Source: Amycolatopsis lurida
Lineage (GTDB): Bacteria > Actinomycetota > Actinomycetes > Mycobacteriales > Pseudonocardiaceae
Reading direction: 5' to 3'
NCBI RefSeq assembly: GCF_900105055.1
Contig: NZ_FNTA01000004.1
Coordinates: 434,001 to 498,000 of the forward strand
Length of the DNA: 64,000 nucleotides
Shown here one piece after another: positions 27,601-34,334 of the stretch. The translations under genes and the position numbers were made by a program. The notes beneath the pieces are model-generated. The model saw only the letters and a list, made by a program, of their open reading frames with translations. It was not told the DNA's origin and did not search any database. Position 1 is the stretch's first letter. Each line of letters begins with the position of its first letter.

Positions 27601-27791
27601 TGCCGGTAGACCAGATCCGGAGCGACAGGCCTGCCCAGGACGTCACCGAGTTCGCCTGCGACACCGACGGCGTCACGCGACGAGACGCCCAGATCGCGCA
27701 GCGGCCGGTCCACCTCGATCAGGCCGGGCGGCAGCGACGTCAGTTCCGACAGGCGGGTGACCAGCCAGGCGGTGAGCTCGGCGGGGGTCAT
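21642..27791 (-). CDS. Pks13-like type I polyketide synthase with added DH and KR domains
   Basis: A 2049-aa single-module synthase. Order: N-terminal carrier (Ser38 in LGVSSRDAV, as in mycobacterial Pks13); ketosynthase about 92-500 (Cys247 in DTACSSS, His382 in EAHGTGT, His422); acyltransferase about 600-900 (Ser688 in GHSVGE, atypical AAAH instead of HAFH/YASH); dehydratase about 950-1240 (HALEDVPVFP, with Asp replacing the usual Gly, and a DACLH second motif); ketoreductase (GGLGELG; the NYAAAN motif reads AHATAN, so the catalytic Tyr is His); carrier two (GLDSLTA); a third carrier-like segment whose Ser is Ala (GGTAVAA); and a thioesterase (GWSFGG, GDH). Pks13 condenses an acyl-AMP-loaded chain with a carboxyacyl unit. 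The preceding gene is a matching acyl-AMP ligase. Product is unknown. Confidence 0.9.
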   Translation of the reverse strand: MTPAELTAWLVTRLSELTSLPPGLIEVDRPLRDLGVSSRDAVGVAGELGDVLGRPVAPDLVYRHPSVTELVAALLAPHPQGTRTGPAVEAEPIAVIGVGCRLPGGIDSPAGFWELLTDGRDVIGPRPPGREGPDEPGGYLDDVAGFDAEFFGVTAHEAEAMDPQQRIMAEVAWAALEHAGIAPGGLRGSRTGVFAGVSAAEYGALSMADPGRVDAWSGTGASAAIVANRLSYLLDLRGPSVVVDTACSSSLVAVHHALASLQRGECDLALAGGVNLLLSEGPFTTFRLAGLLAADSRCKAFDASADGIVRGEGCGVVVLRRLADARSAGDRILAVLRGSAVNSDGRSNGLMAPNPAAQADLLREAYSVAAVDSSTVDYVEAHGTGTLLGDPIEAGALRAALGSGRTSENPLLLGSVKTNLGHLEGAAGIAGLIKVVLALDHGLVPAVLHFREPNPHIAFDGLSVVSTPTPWPRYSGRARAGVSAFGFGGTNAHVVVEEWPKAPAPAAVDERRTELFAVSGADSGRLATQAADLADWLEERSDVSLPSVAAALARRRDHGRVRGVVRAADRAAAVAGLRAIARGDAAPEVNTDLVRAEAAAPVFVFSGFGASWTGVGTRLAAAEPDFAAAVADLDPVFTEVCGFSLRDALEGDDGDLQVAQPALFGVQVALARYWESRGVHPAAVVGHSVGEVAAAVVAGALEVQQGLLVVRARARLLAGLDIANAGAMAVVELSASEVDARFPGLEVAVYASPGQCTVAGPAPAVDRVVAWASAEGRFARRLPIGAAAHTAAVEPGLRRFRDAVGAVTSSAPSVRVFSSVPEDPVTEPKFDLDHWTANLRRPVRFAQALQAARDHGHTVFLEIAPHPVTLTAIEDTCGPDTLALASTSRDADGFMPALAGLHAAGHPGALRGHYPEAPVLDLPGPRWRHTRYWRATTAFPARHPLLGAHVEVPEDGRHLWQAEISAERLPWLADHALEDVPVFPATGYLELALAAGGKAVRELTLEALLHLAAPVTVTSSLTGDEFTVVARSVGEWVTHARATVVDDDTAAPPPLSRVEGPDIDLYSRFADAGHAYGPAFRALHGVHAASGAASARLTLPDEATRHPAYALHPALADACLHVLAAAAASSGAAPGRYVPTVLGSVRLLGDPSRGTWCAAEVTGSTPDGITGTVQLLADDDTVLVEFARVRASRLKTPVTALEPRWEPVPLPQKASGPKTWALMSEVDESALATALAEAGDRVHTDPSRPADAVVLVAGEATDPDAAQRQVLRVATLVRKLADRPELPRLWLVTRGAHAVLPGEPGRPGLASLRAVIRVLAFEHPGLRATQVDLDRMDSLVAELRADQPEDEVAWREGRRFAAKLTRTVPAAGTVPVGPGAYVITGGLGELGLLIARWLADHGATRLVLNSRTGPAPGVLDGLRARGAHVDVVLGDLAESGVAERLVERAQEGGVRLRGVVHGAGLLADRVLTELDADDLARAWRPKVLGGLRLHEATKDVELDWWLAQSSLAGLVGSPGQTAHATANAWLDALVAFRRAAGLPATTVNWAAWTRDGAEERLNAGLASIDPASALNALGAVLADGRPAFGLLDSDPNAVADAFPALADRPFLAGLVSRSAPTGRSGTVQERLLACIADVLGISPPDPRTPLLELGLDSLTALRLRTAVLREFGTQPSTALLLRGAGTSEIAAAIAADLGIEAGAAPVVVGARDHAERWISSLWRDVLEVPEVGVHDDFGGTAVAAGRLREAVTRRLGTEPAGLFDIPTVAGMADVVRDLLDASPEGTVRTLRDGDGPPLHLFHPAGGATSVYQPLVAALGRPCLGYERIDHLDSVEEKAAHYADLIIARQPDGPCALAGWSFGGYLAYEVARVLTERGRLVGPVVLIDSILPLPGPDTAPLDRFLRFTEHIERTYGVPLGLSHDELAAVGEDDRIGLVLDRVRTAVPGIGEGVLLHQRTSSVDALLAERYTPRPWYGTVVLLRADQPHPLTTMLDPRYLRTDEALGWDALCPRLRVVRVPGDHVSMIDPPHVTALAAALSAELDFPEDSR

Positions 27792-29506
27792 GCGAACTCC
27801 GCCAGGTACCGGTCACGGCAAGCCGACCGGGCGATCTTCCCGCTGGAGGTGCGGGGCAACGTGTCCGGCTCGACGAGCCGCACGTCCTGCAAGGCGAGCC
27901 CGTGCCGCCGGGCGACCGCGGCACGCACGGTCGCGGCGAACCGCAGAGTGTCCACGGCACCCGGCTCGATCCGGCGGTTGCGCTCGGCGAGGACGACCGC
28001 GCGTTCACCGCCCGGGGTGTTCACGGCGAACGCGACACTATTGCGCGGCCGGACGGCGTCGTGTGCGCCTTCGACGGTGTCCTCGACGTCCTGCGGGTAA
28101 TGGTTGCGTCCGTCCACGATGATCAGATCCTTGATCCGCCCGGTCACGTACAACTCCCCCTCATGCCGTGCGCCCAGATCGCCGGTGCGCAGCCAGCGGC
28201 CGAGGCCGGGCCGGTCGGCCAGCCGCGCGCCGAACACGGCGGCGGTCTCCACCGGCCGGTTCCAGTAGCCACGCCCGACGTTGGGCCCGTTCACCCAGAT
28301 CTCGCCCACCGTCCCGTCGGGTACCTCCCGCTCGGTGCCCGGATCGACCACCAGCACCCGCTGGTCTATCGACCGTCCACAGGAGACGAGTTCGACACCG
28401 CCTTCCGCTGTTTCGGTGAGCTTTCCGCCTGCCAGCGCCGCCCGGTCGAACCGCCGTCCTCGCGCCACCGAACCCGCCGTGCTCGCCGAGACGTACACCG
28501 TGGCCTCGGCAAGCCCATAGGACGGACGGTGGGCCTCGGGTCTGAGCCCGCACTCCGCGAACGCCTCCCGGAAGCGCTCGATCGCGGCGGGGCGTACGGG
28601 CTCGCTCCCATCGACCAGGGCGAGAACGGTGTCCAGCCGCAACAACGCTTTTTCCGGCCCGCGGACCCGCGCGGCGGCGTAGGCATAGGCGAAGCCGGGT
28701 GCCGCGGTCACCGCACCGGGGTTGTCCGACAGCGCCTGTAGCCATCGCAGCGGCTGTTCCAGGAACGCCAGCGGTCGCATCAGGACGGTGCGGACCCCGC
28801 TCACCAGCGGCCCGGCGACCGACAGTATCAGCCCCATGTCGTGGAAGAGCGGCAGCCAGCTCACCGTGACGCCTTGCCCGCTGCTGACCCCGTAGGCCGC
28901 GCAGGCCTGCCGCGCGTTGGCGACGACGTTCCCGTGCGTGATGACCACGCCGCGCGGGGTGCCGGTGGAGCCCGAGGTGTATTGCAGGTACGCGACGTCG
29001 TCGGGGGTCAGGGCGACCGCCGCGGTTTCCCCACGCGCGTCCGGAATTTCCTCCACCGCGTGGACGGCGACGTCGTTCATCCCCCGCTCGTCGAGAAAGG
29101 CCCGGACCTGCCCGCTCTCGTCCGCCCCGGTCAGCACCAGGCGGGGCGCGCAATCGGCGAGCACGGCGGCGAGCCGGTCTCCGTGGCCCGGCAGATCCGG
29201 GCCGAAGAGCGGCACCGCCACCGCGCCCGCGCGCAGGATTCCCAGGAACGCCGTGACGTACCCGGGACTCTGATCCGCCATGATCGCCACCGGTTCCCCG
29301 GCGCCCACCCTCGTACGCAGCCAGACCGCGATGTCGGTGGCCCGGTCGTCGAGCCGGCGCCAGGTCAGCGAAATCGCGCGCCCGGCGGGATGCCGCCGGT
29401 GGTCCAGGAACGTGAGGGCCACGGCGTCGCCGTCCAAAGCGGCACACGCCGCGAGCTGCCCTGGCAACGGGGCGATGGCCGTCGAAACGGCTGCGACCGA
29501 GATCAT
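27788..29506 (-). CDS. Fatty-acyl-AMP ligase (FadD32-like) loading the PKS
   Basis: A 572-aa ANL enzyme of the FAAL type. It adenylates a fatty acid and passes it to a carrier domain rather than to CoA. It has the P-loop LQYTSGSTGTPRGV, the FAAL block VSWLPLFHDMGL, a PSYGLAEATVYVS motif, and the hinge GRIKDLIIVDGRNHYPQDVEDT that is typical of FAALs. The TGA overlaps the PKS ATG (ATGA), which makes the PKS N-terminal carrier its likely acceptor, as for FadD32 and Pks13. The C-terminal domain is present (SSGKIAR). No separate acyl-CoA carboxylase gene is in the window to supply the extender. Confidence 0.88.
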   Translation of the reverse strand: MISVAAVSTAIAPLPGQLAACAALDGDAVALTFLDHRRHPAGRAISLTWRRLDDRATDIAVWLRTRVGAGEPVAIMADQSPGYVTAFLGILRAGAVAVPLFGPDLPGHGDRLAAVLADCAPRLVLTGADESGQVRAFLDERGMNDVAVHAVEEIPDARGETAAVALTPDDVAYLQYTSGSTGTPRGVVITHGNVVANARQACAAYGVSSGQGVTVSWLPLFHDMGLILSVAGPLVSGVRTVLMRPLAFLEQPLRWLQALSDNPGAVTAAPGFAYAYAAARVRGPEKALLRLDTVLALVDGSEPVRPAAIERFREAFAECGLRPEAHRPSYGLAEATVYVSASTAGSVARGRRFDRAALAGGKLTETAEGGVELVSCGRSIDQRVLVVDPGTEREVPDGTVGEIWVNGPNVGRGYWNRPVETAAVFGARLADRPGLGRWLRTGDLGARHEGELYVTGRIKDLIIVDGRNHYPQDVEDTVEGAHDAVRPRNSVAFAVNTPGGERAVVLAERNRRIEPGAVDTLRFAATVRAAVARRHGLALQDVRLVEPDTLPRTSSGKIARSACRDRYLAEFA

Positions 29507-29516
29507 CGAATCTTCC

Positions 29517-30728
29517 TCACTTCGTCGGTGTGCGGGGAAGGAGCAGGCGCGTGGCCAGCAACGCGGCCACGGCGGTCAGAACCGCGGAAAGAGCGAGTGC
29601 GCGGGTGTAGCCGTCGACGAGCGGGCCGATCGCGACCAGCGCCCCGGACAAGCCGACACCGACGGCGCCCGACAGTTCCCGTGACGCGGACAGCAGCCCG
29701 GCGGCGGTGCCCGCCAGCTGGGACGGGGCGACTTCCAGTACCTGTGTCGCCAGCGGGGCGGTGAAGGCGGAACCGAACCCGACCAGCGCGAGCGAGACGA
29801 GTCTCGGGACGATCTCTGGCTCGTTCCCGAGGACCGCGAGCGTCCCCAGGCCGACGGTCACCATGGCGAGTCCACCTGCGACCGGCGCACCGGCGCCCAG
29901 CCTGTTCACCGCTCGTCCGACGAAGGGTGTAGCCGCGATCAGCGCCAGCGCCACGATCACCAGCGGCAGGGCGGCGGCCCCTGGCCCGACGCCGAACAGC
30001 TCCCCGTACGCCAACGGCGTGAAGAACGCGACGCCGGTGACGCCGACCCCCCAGAACGCCTGCAGCAGCAGGGATCCGGTCAAAGCCCGGTGTCGCATCA
30101 GCTCCGGCAGAGCCCGGCGCAGCCGTGGAGCCCTCTCCCCCAGCCCGGCTGGCGCCGCTCCGGAGAGCAGCAGCACGACCACGGCGCAGGCCAGCACCGC
30201 CCAGAACACCCACCGCCAGTGCAGGTACTGACTCAATGCCCCGCCGAGGACCGGCCCACCGGCCAGACCGCAGGCCAGTGCCGCCAGCCATCCGGCCGCC
30301 CCGGTGGTCCGGCGAGCGGGTGGAAGGGCCGACCGGAGGAGGGTCAACGTGGCGGGCACGATCGCCGCGGCCGCCACACCCTGCACCACCCGGCCCGCCA
30401 TCAGCGGGGCGCTCGCCCGAGCCGTCGCGGCGAGAAAGGCCCCGAGCGTGAATCCGGCGCCGCCCCACCGCAGTACCATCCGCGCGCCGAACCGATCGAT
30501 CACCGGTCCGGCGAACACCAGCAGCGTGGCGAAGGGCAGCGCGTAGCCCAGTCCCAGCCACGGCACCAACCCGATTCCGGTGCCGAGATCCGCCACGATG
30601 GAACCGGCGGCCGCCGCGACGATCGTGTTGTCCACCGCGACCAGGAAAGCGACCGTGACGATCAGCGCGAGCACGGACGCAGTCCGTCCACAGTGGATTA
30701 TTTGGTCATCCTGGCGGCAGATTGCCAT
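29517..30728 (-). CDS. MFS exporter heading the FAAL-PKS operon
   Basis: A 403-aa, about 12-segment membrane transporter of the drug:H+ antiporter branch. The family motif VDNTIVAAAAG lies in the first helix, GPVIDRFGARMVL between helices 2 and 3, and WLAALACGLAGGPVLGGALS resembles motif C of antiporters. I chose the ATG at 30728 (GGAGTGGAA just upstream) because a longer frame to 30824 would run through the palindrome at 30802-30819. It stands 10 bp before the acyl-AMP ligase. Likely role: export of the lipid/polyketide product, or resistance to it. Confidence 0.85.
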   Translation of the reverse strand: MAICRQDDQIIHCGRTASVLALIVTVAFLVAVDNTIVAAAAGSIVADLGTGIGLVPWLGLGYALPFATLLVFAGPVIDRFGARMVLRWGGAGFTLGAFLAATARASAPLMAGRVVQGVAAAAIVPATLTLLRSALPPARRTTGAAGWLAALACGLAGGPVLGGALSQYLHWRWVFWAVLACAVVVLLLSGAAPAGLGERAPRLRRALPELMRHRALTGSLLLQAFWGVGVTGVAFFTPLAYGELFGVGPGAAALPLVIVALALIAATPFVGRAVNRLGAGAPVAGGLAMVTVGLGTLAVLGNEPEIVPRLVSLALVGFGSAFTAPLATQVLEVAPSQLAGTAAGLLSASRELSGAVGVGLSGALVAIGPLVDGYTRALALSAVLTAVAALLATRLLLPRTPTK

Positions 30729-30801
30729 TTCCACTCCACTCTTCGTCGAGTCGGGCGGCGCTTTCCCCGCTACGACGGTAAGGAGCGGACCCATTACCGG
30801 C

Positions 30802-30819
30802 TGTCCAACTTCTTGGACA
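30802..30819. promoter_or_regulatory. Palindromic operator TGTCCA-N6-TGGACA, site 1
   Basis: Perfect 6-bp arms separated by ACTTCT, 74 bp before the MFS start and 99 bp before the divergent beta-propeller gene. An arm-identical palindrome with the same 6-bp spacing lies at 35556-35573. It is probably an operator for a dimeric repressor; no TetR-, MarR- or GntR-type gene lies in the window. Confidence 0.6.
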
Positions 30820-30917
30820 GTCACCAGCGGTCAAAGCTCCTTTACTTCGAAGCGAGCCCCGCTCCGCTGATCTGGCTCAACGTCGAGAAGTTCACAACAC
30901 GGAGGTTTCACGCGCTC

Positions 30918-32348
30918 ATGTCCAGAAACCCTCTTCTCCGCCCCCGTCGCGCGGCGGCCGGTCTGACGGCTGTCCTGTCGCTCCTCGCCGGTGGCCTCCT
31001 GGCGTCGTCACCGGCGTACGCCGCCACCGCCACCCCGGGCAGGTTCCTGCTCGTGGGCGGTCTGCTTTCCCAGAACGTCGCGGTACATGGTGTCGCCAAG
31101 GACGGCACGCTTTCGAAGGTCTCCGGATCGCCGTTCTCCGCGTCCGCCGGCTTTTCGATCGTCGTCACCCCCGACGGCAAGAAGGCCTACGTCGCCAGCC
31201 TGACCGGCTCGTCGATCACCGGATACCGGATCGGCTCCGATGGCAAGCTCACCGCGATTCCCGGCGGCAAGGTCGGTACCGGCGCCGCCGTCGTCGGCCT
31301 CGCCCTCACCCCCGACGGCTCGCGACTGTTCGCGACCATGGGCGGCGGTGAGAACGAGGTCCGTTCCTACGACGTCGCCGCGTCCGGCACCCTCACGAAG
31401 ACGACCGCGCCCCCGGCGGCGGTTCCCGGCGACAGCGCGCTCAGCCTGCCCGCACTCACCCCGGACGGCCGGTTTCTGTTCGTCACCAGCACCCTGCTGT
31501 CCAAGGTGACCAGTTTCGCGGTCGCGCCGGACGGTCGTCTCACGCTGATCGGCCAGTACCCCACGGGCAACGTCCCGGCGCTGCCCGCGGTCACCCCCGA
31601 CGGCAGGTTCCTGTACATCAGCAACGAACAGGGCGCCAGCATGATCGGGTTCGCGATCGGCGCGGACGGCGCGCTCACTCCGACCCCGGGTGGCCCGTAC
31701 CCGACCGGGGATCTCCCGCACGGTGCGGCGATCACCGCCGACAGCGGCCGTCTGTACGTGCCCACCGCGGGCAGTGGCGCGGTCGAAGGATTCCGGATCG
31801 GCGCGGACGGCGCGCTCACCTCGCTGCCGGGTTCGCCTTTCGACGCTCCGGACGGCATGCCGGGCCGCACGGTTCTGAGCCCGGACGGGAAGGTGCTGTT
31901 CCTCGCCGACGTCTTCTCCCCCGGGGTGACTTCGCGGGTGCACAGCTACACCATCGGCGAGAACGGTGGCCTGGCACCGACCGGGCTGCCCGCCACGAAC
32001 ACGGGCGTACTGATGAACGACGGCCCGTCCGCCGTGCTCACCCCGGACCAGGGGCCGACCGCGTCCGTGCGCGTGGTGTCCGCTCAGGGCGGCACCGGCT
32101 TCTTCTCCGCGGCGGCGTCGTCCGACCCGGACGGAAGGATCGTTCGCTACGACTGGGACTTCAGTGACGGTCAGACTTCGACCACCACGGAGCCCGAGGT
32201 CGCGCACACCTTCACCGGCTCCGGTCCGCGGACCGTGCGGGTCACCGTGACCGACGATGAAGGCTGCTCGACGAAGGCGGTCTTCACCGGACAGACCGTC
32301 AGCTGCAACGGCGGACCACGGGCGACCGCGAGCGTCACCGCTCCATAG
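30918..32348 (+). CDS. Secreted beta-propeller (lactonase-like) protein with PKD domain
   Basis: A 476-aa exported protein. A cleavable signal (hydrophobic LTAVLSLLAGGLLASS, AYA-A site near residue 36) is followed by about seven repeated strands containing TPDG(K/R)xxxV and GxDGxLT motifs, as in the YVTN/6-phosphogluconolactonase-like propeller family. The last about 90 residues form a PKD-type Ig-like domain (SDPDGRIVRYDWDFSDG, then HTFTGSGPRTVRVTVTD). It probably works outside the cell as a binding or surface protein; catalytic residues cannot be assigned. It is divergent from the MFS-FAAL-PKS operon, with the TGTCCA palindrome between them. GGAGG lies 12 bases before the chosen ATG. Confidence 0.82.
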   Translation: MSRNPLLRPRRAAAGLTAVLSLLAGGLLASSPAYAATATPGRFLLVGGLLSQNVAVHGVAKDGTLSKVSGSPFSASAGFSIVVTPDGKKAYVASLTGSSITGYRIGSDGKLTAIPGGKVGTGAAVVGLALTPDGSRLFATMGGGENEVRSYDVAASGTLTKTTAPPAAVPGDSALSLPALTPDGRFLFVTSTLLSKVTSFAVAPDGRLTLIGQYPTGNVPALPAVTPDGRFLYISNEQGASMIGFAIGADGALTPTPGGPYPTGDLPHGAAITADSGRLYVPTAGSGAVEGFRIGADGALTSLPGSPFDAPDGMPGRTVLSPDGKVLFLADVFSPGVTSRVHSYTIGENGGLAPTGLPATNTGVLMNDGPSAVLTPDQGPTASVRVVSAQGGTGFFSAAASSDPDGRIVRYDWDFSDGQTSTTTEPEVAHTFTGSGPRTVRVTVTDDEGCSTKAVFTGQTVSCNGGPRATASVTAP

Positions 32349-32350
32349 CT

Positions 32351-32415
32351 CTTCCGGACAGACACGGCGGCCCACCGTCCATATCGGACGGTGGGCCGCA
32401 TCCGTCTGCCGGAAG
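32351..32415 (+). terminator. Two-tier terminator hairpin after the beta-propeller gene
   Basis: The inner stem is 14 bp and perfect (32367-32380 with 32386-32399, loop ATATC). The outer arms CTTCCGGACAGAC (32351-32363) and CGTCTGCCGGAAG (32403-32415) pair with one mismatch, giving a stem of about 26 bp with a small internal loop. It begins 3 bp after the stop codon. No T-tract. Confidence 0.8.
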
Positions 32416-32654
32416 GCAGCGCCCCCTGGAGGACCACATGGCGAGGATTCCGAGGCAGAGAAGCCAGAGCCGAGACCGCCCGAGAGGACGCGATAGCCGC
32501 AAGTCCACCCAGCGGGCGCTCATGAGAGAACTCCTCACCTGGACGGGGAACCACACCTGTCGAGTCCGTTCAGGCCAGTGTGACAAAGCGCAACCACGTC
32601 CGGGAGGGACGGGTTTGTCCCTCCCTCGATCGTGACTACTTCCGTAACTTAAAG

Positions 32655-32671
32655 GCATTATATATTTAACG
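32655..32671. promoter_or_regulatory. AT-rich element before the AcoR-like regulator
   Basis: GCATTATATATTTAACG lies 36-52 bp before the ATG at 32707. Read on the other strand, CGTTAAATATA is identical to the start of the element at 57.1 kb. It is one of six related AT-rich sites in this GC-rich window. Confidence 0.5.
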
Positions 32672-32706
32672 CTTGCTTTTCTGTCGACCGTGCCGAAGGA
32701 GTCGCG

Positions 32707-34191
32707 ATGACAGACCGGACGGCACCGCACGACACCACCCCACTGAGCCGCGCGGCCGAACCTGTCCTCGAGCGATTCGCCGCCGAACTCGACGGTTCCC
32801 CCGTCGCGCTGGTCCTGGCCGATCACACGGCCAAGGTCGTCGGCGTGCGCTCGGCGAACCGGTCGTTCCATCGGACCATCGAGGAGCTCGGAATCACGCC
32901 GGGCGTCTCGTTCGGCGAAGACGAGATCGGGGTCAACGCGGTGGGTACACCGGTGGAGACGAGGCGTGGACTGCTCGTTCGCGGCCCCGAGCATTCACTG
33001 GCGTCCTTCCACACGTTCACTTGTTACGGGCACCCGATCGTCCATCCGATCACCCGCAGGCTCGAAGGGGTGCTCGGGATCGGCAGGCCGTCCGGAGAGG
33101 ACGACCGGCTCTTCCCGCCACTCGTCCAGCGGATGGTCCGTGACATCGAGGACCGCCTGCAATTGGCCTCCCCCAATGCCCAGCGCCTGCTACTGACCGC
33201 GTTCCAACGGGCCGCGCGCCGGCGCGACCGCCCGGTGATCGTGCTCGGCGAGGGTCTGGTGCTGGCCACCCCAGCCGCACTGGACCTGCTGCAACCCGCT
33301 GATCACGTGGCCGTCCGGGCCTGTGCCGAACAGGCACCGTCGCGTCCCGGTGAGACACAGCGCCTCAACCTGGCTTCCGGCCGTGCCGTCGCGGTGCGCT
33401 GTGCCCCTATCGACGGGGGGCACGGTGTGCTCGTTGACCTCATCGCCGACGCCCCCGCGCACCGGCACAACCGCGACCGCGAACCGGGTTGGCCGCTCCT
33501 TGTCGTCGGCGAGCCGGGCAGTGGACGCACCACCGCGGCGAATGAGGCCACCAGCCACGAGCCGAGGACACTGGACGCCGCCGAAATCGTGCGGCAAGGC
33601 GAGCAAGCATGGGCCACCACCATGGACGACGTACTCGGAACCCCGGGACAGGCCGTGATCGTGGAGAACGCCCAATTGCTGTCCGAGCGGACGACCGCGC
33701 TGCTGGTCCAGCGGCTGCGCGACACCCGGCGCGAGGTCGTCGTGGTCTCGACTCCGGACGGCCTGCGGGCGCCACTGGCCGGGCTGTGTGCGGCGCGCCG
33801 GAATCTGCTGCCTCTGCGACGGCGCCGACACGAGATCCCCGGGCTCGCCCAGCGGATGCTGGACGACGCCGTGGGGAAGGGCCGTACCCGTCTCACCGCC
33901 GACACCTTGAGCGTGCTGACCGCGCAACCCTGGCCCGGAAACCTGTCCGAATTGCGGCGGGTCGTGCAGGCGATCGCCGAGGTGCGCTCCGCGGGCGACA
34001 TCCTCCCCTCGGATCTTCCCGAGTCGTATCGCGGGAGACCGTCGCCCGATTCGCCGCTACGCGAAGCCGAACGCGAAGTCATCGTGGCCGCGATCCAGGC
34101 CGCGGGCGGAAACAAGCAAAAAGCGGCGACCGCACTGGGTGTCAGCCGCTCGACGCTCTACAACCGGATACGGGCACTGCGCATCGACTGA
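32707..34191 (+). CDS. AcoR-like regulator (GAF, degenerate AAA+, Fis HTH)
   Basis: A 494-aa transcription factor. Residues about 25-150 form the GAF-like sensor of the AcoR/acetoin-regulator family (EDEIGVNAVGTPVETRRGLLVRGPEH). Residues about 260-430 keep the outline of the sigma-54 activator AAA+ domain, but Walker A is GEPGSGRT (268-275, Arg for Lys), Walker B is poor (AVIVENAQ), and the GAFTGA loop that contacts sigma-54 is absent. The C-terminal Fis-type HTH (GGNKQKAATALGVSRSTLYNRI) is intact. It therefore probably works with a sigma-70-type polymerase, as proposed for similar actinobacterial proteins. It is flanked by catabolic genes and preceded by an AT-rich element. Confidence 0.85.
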   Translation: MTDRTAPHDTTPLSRAAEPVLERFAAELDGSPVALVLADHTAKVVGVRSANRSFHRTIEELGITPGVSFGEDEIGVNAVGTPVETRRGLLVRGPEHSLASFHTFTCYGHPIVHPITRRLEGVLGIGRPSGEDDRLFPPLVQRMVRDIEDRLQLASPNAQRLLLTAFQRAARRRDRPVIVLGEGLVLATPAALDLLQPADHVAVRACAEQAPSRPGETQRLNLASGRAVAVRCAPIDGGHGVLVDLIADAPAHRHNRDREPGWPLLVVGEPGSGRTTAANEATSHEPRTLDAAEIVRQGEQAWATTMDDVLGTPGQAVIVENAQLLSERTTALLVQRLRDTRREVVVVSTPDGLRAPLAGLCAARRNLLPLRRRRHEIPGLAQRMLDDAVGKGRTRLTADTLSVLTAQPWPGNLSELRRVVQAIAEVRSAGDILPSDLPESYRGRPSPDSPLREAEREVIVAAIQAAGGNKQKAATALGVSRSTLYNRIRALRID

Positions 34192-34219
34192 CCCGCTGTG
34201 AGGGTCGGGACCGGGGTGT

Positions 34220-34270
34220 CCGTGAAGGACTCCTTGAGGGACTCTGGGTCCCTCAAGGAGTCCTTCACGG
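34220..34270. terminator. 23-bp perfect hairpin after the regulator
   Basis: The arms 34220-34242 and 34248-34270 are fully complementary around the loop TCTGG. The arm core GTGAAGGACTCCTT closely resembles GTGAAGGACCCCTT at 58011-58024. It lies between the convergent regulator and SDR genes and can terminate both. Confidence 0.85.
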
Positions 34271-34334
34271 ATCTGGAAGGGCGCCGGTGACCGTTGGATG
34301 CAGAGCCCGAATCGCCACTCACGAGCCATTTCAC

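Larger units (their letters stand above)
32349..32706. other. Intergenic region with terminator and regulator promoter
   Basis: This 358-bp gap holds the large hairpin after the beta-propeller gene (32351-32415) and, near its right end, the AT-rich element in front of the AcoR-like regulator. Open frames crossing it on the minus strand have no recognisable product. Confidence 0.6.

Noticed and set aside
20686..29506. A true mycolic-acid operon (pks13, fadD32, fbp)
   Set aside because: The PKS has extra DH and KR domains and a third carrier; orthology cannot be shown from sequence alone, so I call it only Pks13-like.
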